This document shows, in pieces, positions 22,323-26,425 of a DNA stretch of 26,425 bases. Position 1 is the first letter of the stretch, and each line of letters opens with the position of its first letter. The stretch spans positions 1-26,425 of the forward strand of contig JAFYCU010000027.1 in the NCBI GenBank assembly GCA_017545095.1, read 5' to 3'. Made by a program: the position numbers and the translations under genes. Under the pieces are notes generated by a model. That model made no database searches, was not told where the DNA came from, and saw nothing but the letters and a program-made list of their open reading frames with translations. Source of the DNA: Muribaculaceae bacterium (GTDB taxonomy: Bacteria > Bacteroidota > Bacteroidia > Bacteroidales > Muribaculaceae).

Positions 22323-25300
22323 TCAATCAAAGAATCCCAGTCCGCCAATGGCGACGAGCATTCGCTCCACATAGTCGCGCGAGGTGGGCGACCACACAAA
22401 ATCGAGGCGATAGAGCACTTGAGTAGTGAAGTCGTTGTCGCGAGCCACATCGGTGGTGCGCTGCCCGTGCGCCATGTCCTGATAGGCCAGCAGGCTGGCC
22501 ATCGACTTCGACTTCACCGGGTCGCTCTTGGCCTGGTCCATGATTTGGTCGAACTCGTCCTGCTCGACGAATCTCACGCCCTGGCCCACCGATTGCAGCC
22601 CTTCGAGCACATCGCCCAGAAGCTGCGAGTGGTTGTTATAGGGGTGGAACACGCAGCATGCGCGTGGCGTGGATGCCAGCAACACGATGGCACGCGACAC
22701 CTCGTTGATGGGCGAGAACTCCACCCACTTGCTGCGCATGGCATAGGGACACGCACCCAGCATGTTGTAGACCTTGATGCGTCCCATAAACGAGTTGGTC
22801 GAGAAGTTGGCCTGGAACTCGCCGTCGGTGCTTCGTGCCGCCAGATTGCCCACACGCATGATTTTGGCGTTCAGCCCCTGCTGAGCCACCGCCTCAAGGA
22901 TGAGCCGCTCGGCCATGAACTTGGAATGGATATACTTGTTGCCCAGGAACTGACCCATGTAGAACCGCTGCTCGGTGAACACATCATCACGCGGTGTGCC
23001 CGCCCACAAGCCTCGCGTGCTTGCTGTGGAGATGTGCACCAGACGCGCACCGTGGCTCAAGCAGTAGTCCACACATCGCTGTGCGCCGCCCACGTTCACA
23101 TCCTCAATCTCGGTGCCCTCGGAAAAGTGCTTGACAATGGCAGCGCAATTAAAGATGGTGTCGACCTTGAGCTGCGGGTCGAGGTCGTGGGTTACGTCGC
23201 CGAGCACGATGTGCAGACGTGAGCCAAACAGCGCATCGCACGCATCGTCGAAGTAGTAGAACAGCAGCGTCTTGAGTCGTCCCTCGGCCTCCTCCACACT
23301 GTGGCCACGCACCAGGCAATAGATGTGCGGTGCATCGGTTGCCAAGAGTTCGTGCAGGATGTGTATGCCCAAGAAACCGGTGGCTCCCGTCACCAGCACG
23401 TTGCCCAGGTGCTCGCGCTCGCCGCCACGGAAGGCTTCGAGCGTGTTGCTTTGCTGCAACAGCTGGTCGATGGCCGTGTAGTCGTAATTGGCCGCATCAT
23501 CGGCCTGATCGGTGTTACTAACAGCCTCGCCGGTAACCAGTTGCGCCAGTGCGCGCGGCGTGGGATTGGCAAACACATCGCCATAGGCCACATGCAGGCC
23601 AGCCTTGTCGGCTTCGATAATCACACGCGTTACCACCAGCGATGTACCGCCCAGGTCAAAGAAGTTGTCGGTGGCTCCCACGCGGTCCATCTGCAAGATT
23701 TCGGCAAAGATGTTACAGAACGTGCGCTCGGTGTCGGTGGCAGGTTCCACAAAGGCCGCTGTCACAGCAAGCTGCGGTTCGGGCAACGCCTTGACGTCGG
23801 TCTTGCCGTTGGGGGTCATGGGCATCTTGTCGAGTTGGCAATAGGCGGTGGGCACCATGTATTGCGTGAGGCTCTTGGCAATTTCGGCCTTGAGCGCATC
23901 GGGGGCAATCTCACGAGTGGCCGTGTAGTAGGCGCACAGGTGCTCCTTCCCCGCGATTTGGCGGATGACGATAACCACCTTCTCCATGCCCTCGACACGC
24001 AGCATCACGTTCTCAATCTCGCCCAACTCGATGCGTAGTCCACGTAACTTGATTTGGTTGTCGGTGCGTCCCAGAATCACTACATCGCCATCGGGTAGCC
24101 ACTTGGCATAATCGCCCGAACGGTAAACGCGCTCACTGTGGTAGTCGATAAAGCGCTCGCGGGTCATGTCGTCGAGGTTGTTGTAGCCTCGTCCCACGCC
24201 TCGACCGCCGATGTACAACTCACCCACAACACCCACAGGTAGTTCATTGCCATCGTGGTCAACCACAAACTCGGTCACGCCTAGCTGTGGCCGTCCCACG
24301 GTCACCAGTTTCACATCGTGAGTGAGTTCCTTGTTGTTGCAGGCCACGGTGGTTTCGGTGGGGCCGTAGCAGTTGAAGATGCGTGCTTGTGTGGTTTGCC
24401 GCAATTGCTCAAGCAACTGGTCGGAGAATTTCTCGCCACCGGCACGAGCGATGCGAATTCCTGCAACGGCCTTGCAGAAGTCGACGCTGGTGAGCCATGT
24501 GAGCCATCGCGACGGTGTGCCCGACACCATGTCGACACGCTGCCGCGTGATGAGCTGTGCCAGCGAGATGGGATTTCCAGCCTGCTCCTCGGTGGCGAGT
24601 ACGAGCGTCTTGCCATTGTAAAGGGCTGTGCCGATGTCCTGCAAAGCTGCATCGAACGATATGGTGGTCACGCTCAGCACCCTCGTGGCCTCGTGGGCCA
24701 CCGCATGAGCCAGCACGTTGGCGGGATGCGGTGTGAGGTAGTTGCAAATGCCCTCATGCCTCAGCATCACACCCTTGGGACGGCCAGTGGAGCCGCTGGT
24801 GTAGATGATGTAGGCCAGGTCGTCGGGCGTGATGTCGGTGCTGACGGGCGAATCATCGCGGCAGTCGAGCAGCTGTTCCACGTCGATGCCCTTGCCTGCT
24901 GGCAACTGGTCGAGGTGTTGTGTGGTGGTGATGATGAAACGTGCCTCAGAGTCATCGAGGATGAGTTTCACTCGGTCGGCAGGATACTCGGGGTCGCAGG
25001 GAATGTAGGCGGCTCCGGCTTTCAACACGGCCATTTGCGACAGAATCAGTCGGCTGGTGCGCGGCAACAACAGGGCCACACGGTCGCGAGGTTGCACGCC
25101 GCGCTGTTGCAGGGCGTGAGCGATGCGGTTGGTGACTTGGTGGAACTGCGCATAGGTGAACGAGGCGTCATCGGCCACGAGTGCCTGGCAGTCGGGCTGT
25201 GTGGCGGCGTAGTGTGCGAAGCAGTCGTGAAGCAGTGCGAATGGTGCATCGGCCTGAGCCACGCTTCGCAACCGTGCCAACTCGGCTTGCTGCTGCTCAC

Positions 25301-26425
25301 TCACAATCGACAGCTGGCGCACACGGCACTGCGGATTCAGCATCATCTCTGCCACCACGGTGGCAATGCTCTGAGCCAGGCTCTCGGCCAAGGCTGGCGT
25401 GTAGGCGGCATCATCGTATTGCACCACCACACCACACGATTCAATCTTAATGTTAATCTTGAACTTTGGTACGTTAAGTTCTAGCAATTCAAGATTTACT
25501 GGCTGCCCATTCACATGATATTCATCAATCACCCCCACCTGATAGGCATAGGCAATCGCAGGCTTGAAACCATAGTCGGCTGCAATGCGTGCAAAGGGGT
25601 AATTCTCGTGTTGCAGTGTTGCCGTGAAGGCTTCGCTGGCCGCTTGCAGGAATTCGGCCACCGAAACGTCGTCAATGGTCAATGCCAGCGGCAGCGTACC
25701 CACAAACATGCCCACGGTGTCGGCAATGCGCAGGTCGCTTCGCCCGCTGCTCACGGTGCACAGATAGGTGTCGCGACTTCCTGTGTGCCGCGACACCACA
25801 TAGGCGGTGGCGGCATAGAACAAGTGAGCGGGCGTGATGCCCTGCTGTCGGCAGAAAGATTCGACCTTGTCGTGAGCCACGGCGGCCACGGCCTCGCCGA
25901 TGAAGCCTTGCGTACCGCCCTTGATGTCGGCAGGAATCTCGCTGGCTCCCTCACAGGTCGCCAGCCGTTCGGCGAAGAACGCGCCGGCCTGCGCGAATGC
26001 GGGCTGTTGCTCGGCTTGGCGTTGCTCGGCAGCAAAGGTGAGATAGGAGCAAGTCTCCGGTTCCACCTCGCGTTGTTCAAGCACATTGCCAATTTGACGG
26101 ATGAACAAGTCGGCTGACCCGCCATCGAACACCAGGTGGTGCACATCCATCAGCAAGTGTGTGGCCGTAGGAGTGGTCACCACTTCGAATCGGCACAGCG
26201 GTCGCCGTTGCAGGTTGAACGGACGCACAAACCGTTGCTTGTAGCAGTCCAACTCATCGTCGCTCATGGAGGAGATGTCAACATCCACCTCGAATGGCTC
26301 GCCCGCAACCTGCACCACATCGGAACCCTGTGTAACAAACGTCATGCCCAGTGCCGGGTGTGCTTGCGCCACACGTTTCACTGCGGTGGCAAGAGCCTCG
26401 GCGGTCACACCTTTTGGATAGGTGA
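22323..26425 (-). CDS. non-ribosomal peptide synthetase, C-A-PCP-reductase, 5' partial
   Basis: The frame is open past the window edge, so the true start is outside. Residues below count from the codon at 26408. A condensation domain (to about 365) has HHLVFDG (90-96) and VGMFVG (232-237). An adenylation domain (about 390-875) has YTSGSTGRPKGV (536-547), YGPTET (681-686), YRSGDY and NGKTD with K869. A carrier domain has FFDLGGTS with S923. A terminal short-chain reductase (about 1000-1361) has GATGFLG (1008-1014) and catalytic Y1159-x3-K1163. The enzyme should condense, load and then reductively release a peptidyl thioester as an aldehyde using NADPH. My by-eye specificity residues (D, A, Q, S, R, G, C, V, A, K) match no substrate I know. 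About 25-30 C-domain residues, and possibly whole modules, are missing upstream. Confidence 0.95.
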   Translation of the reverse strand, partial: TYPKGVTAEALATAVKRVAQAHPALGMTFVTQGSDVVQVAGEPFEVDVDISSMSDDELDCYKQRFVRPFNLQRRPLCRFEVVTTPTATHLLMDVHHLVFDGGSADLFIRQIGNVLEQREVEPETCSYLTFAAEQRQAEQQPAFAQAGAFFAERLATCEGASEIPADIKGGTQGFIGEAVAAVAHDKVESFCRQQGITPAHLFYAATAYVVSRHTGSRDTYLCTVSSGRSDLRIADTVGMFVGTLPLALTIDDVSVAEFLQAASEAFTATLQHENYPFARIAADYGFKPAIAYAYQVGVIDEYHVNGQPVNLELLELNVPKFKINIKIESCGVVVQYDDAAYTPALAESLAQSIATVVAEMMLNPQCRVRQLSIVSEQQQAELARLRSVAQADAPFALLHDCFAHYAATQPDCQALVADDASFTYAQFHQVTNRIAHALQQRGVQPRDRVALLLPRTSRLILSQMAVLKAGAAYIPCDPEYPADRVKLILDDSEARFIITTTQHLDQLPAGKGIDVEQLLDCRDDSPVSTDITPDDLAYIIYTSGSTGRPKGVMLRHEGICNYLTPHPANVLAHAVAHEATRVLSVTTISFDAALQDIGTALYNGKTLVLATEEQAGNPISLAQLITRQRVDMVSGTPSRWLTWLTSVDFCKAVAGIRIARAGGEKFSDQLLEQLRQTTQARIFNCYGPTETTVACNNKELTHDVKLVTVGRPQLGVTEFVVDHDGNELPVGVVGELYIGGRGVGRGYNNLDDMTRERFIDYHSERVYRSGDYAKWLPDGDVVILGRTDNQIKLRGLRIELGEIENVMLRVEGMEKVVIVIRQIAGKEHLCAYYTATREIAPDALKAEIAKSLTQYMVPTAYCQLDKMPMTPNGKTDVKALPEPQLAVTAAFVEPATDTERTFCNIFAEILQMDRVGATDNFFDLGGTSLVVTRVIIEADKAGLHVAYGDVFANPTPRALAQLVTGEAVSNTDQADDAANYDYTAIDQLLQQSNTLEAFRGGEREHLGNVLVTGATGFLGIHILHELLATDAPHIYCLVRGHSVEEAEGRLKTLLFYYFDDACDALFGSRLHIVLGDVTHDLDPQLKVDTIFNCAAIVKHFSEGTEIEDVNVGGAQRCVDYCLSHGARLVHISTASTRGLWAGTPRDDVFTEQRFYMGQFLGNKYIHSKFMAERLILEAVAQQGLNAKIMRVGNLAARSTDGEFQANFSTNSFMGRIKVYNMLGACPYAMRSKWVEFSPINEVSRAIVLLASTPRACCVFHPYNNHSQLLGDVLEGLQSVGQGVRFVEQDEFDQIMDQAKSDPVKSKSMASLLAYQDMAHGQRTTDVARDNDFTTQVLYRLDFVWSPTSRDYVERMLVAIGGLGFFD
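25455..25496. repeat. nested inverted repeats in an AT-rich island inside the NRPS gene
   Basis: AATCTTGAA (25455-25463) pairs with TTCAAGATT (25488-25496), and inside it GAACTT (25461-25466) pairs with AAGTTC (25476-25481); the two arms overlap by 3 bases and so are partly alternative folds. They lie in a 60-base stretch (25441-25500) with 17 G or C bases, against a GC-rich gene. Confidence 0.6.

Noticed and set aside
24318..25484. Long plus-strand open frame (388 codons) opposite the NRPS gene
   Set aside because: It is antisense to well-supported adenylation and condensation motifs; its predicted protein is rich in His, Gly and Val with no domain, as expected of a shadow frame in GC-rich coding DNA.

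Overview
The window looks like a chromosomal segment of a gut-type Bacteroidales bacterium. A Muribaculaceae- or Barnesiella-like host is my best guess, inferred from gene content and not proven. The evidence is several promoters of the Bacteroidetes form (TTTG at -33, TAnnTTTG at -7, about 19-20 bp apart), no obvious Shine-Dalgarno sites, and families typical of that order: DUF4421, DUF3109, the TM1586-type nitroreductase, a folP-cdaA pair and a Bacteroidetes-type TamB. Base composition is moderately GC-rich in genes and AT-rich between them.

Layout. Positions 1-131 hold two tandem tRNA-Glu(CTC) genes on the minus strand, the first cut by the window edge. Positions 320-2840 are a plus-strand run: small conserved protein, PlsC-like acyltransferase, nitrilase/omega-amidase and nitroreductase. 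Positions 2870-6252 are a minus-strand operon: DUF3298-like lipoprotein, rsmG, metallo-beta-lactamase-fold hydrolase and TPR protein. From a divergent promoter region, 6364-7988 carries a CvfB-like S1 protein, a lipoprotein and a small unknown. Positions 8068-10393 are a minus-strand folP-cdaA-DUF3109 operon, preceded by a small membrane protein gene (10509-10955). Positions 11038-12968 carry a VanZ-like protein and an unusual XRE/coiled-coil/DNA-methyltransferase fusion. A 530-bp gene-free stretch (12969-13498) is packed with hairpins and short tandem repeats. Positions 13499-19266 are tamB followed by a DUF4421 gene, both minus strand, with a duplicated promoter region upstream.

The right end is the most distinctive part. 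A plus-strand operon (DEDD exonuclease, small membrane protein, Sfp-type phosphopantetheinyl transferase) converges on a minus-strand operon made of a large non-ribosomal peptide synthetase and a MATE exporter. The visible NRPS portion has condensation, adenylation, carrier and terminal reductase domains in that order, so it should release its product as an aldehyde (or alcohol). The phosphopantetheinyl transferase could activate the carrier domain and the MATE protein could export the product. The NRPS 5' end lies outside the window, so the number of modules is unknown.

Most of the rest is housekeeping: ribosomal RNA methylation, folate synthesis, c-di-AMP synthesis, outer-membrane biogenesis and tRNA. 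The candidates for novel biology are the reductase-terminated NRPS locus, the HTH-methyltransferase fusion, the hairpin/repeat region beside it, and the duplicated promoter upstream of tamB.
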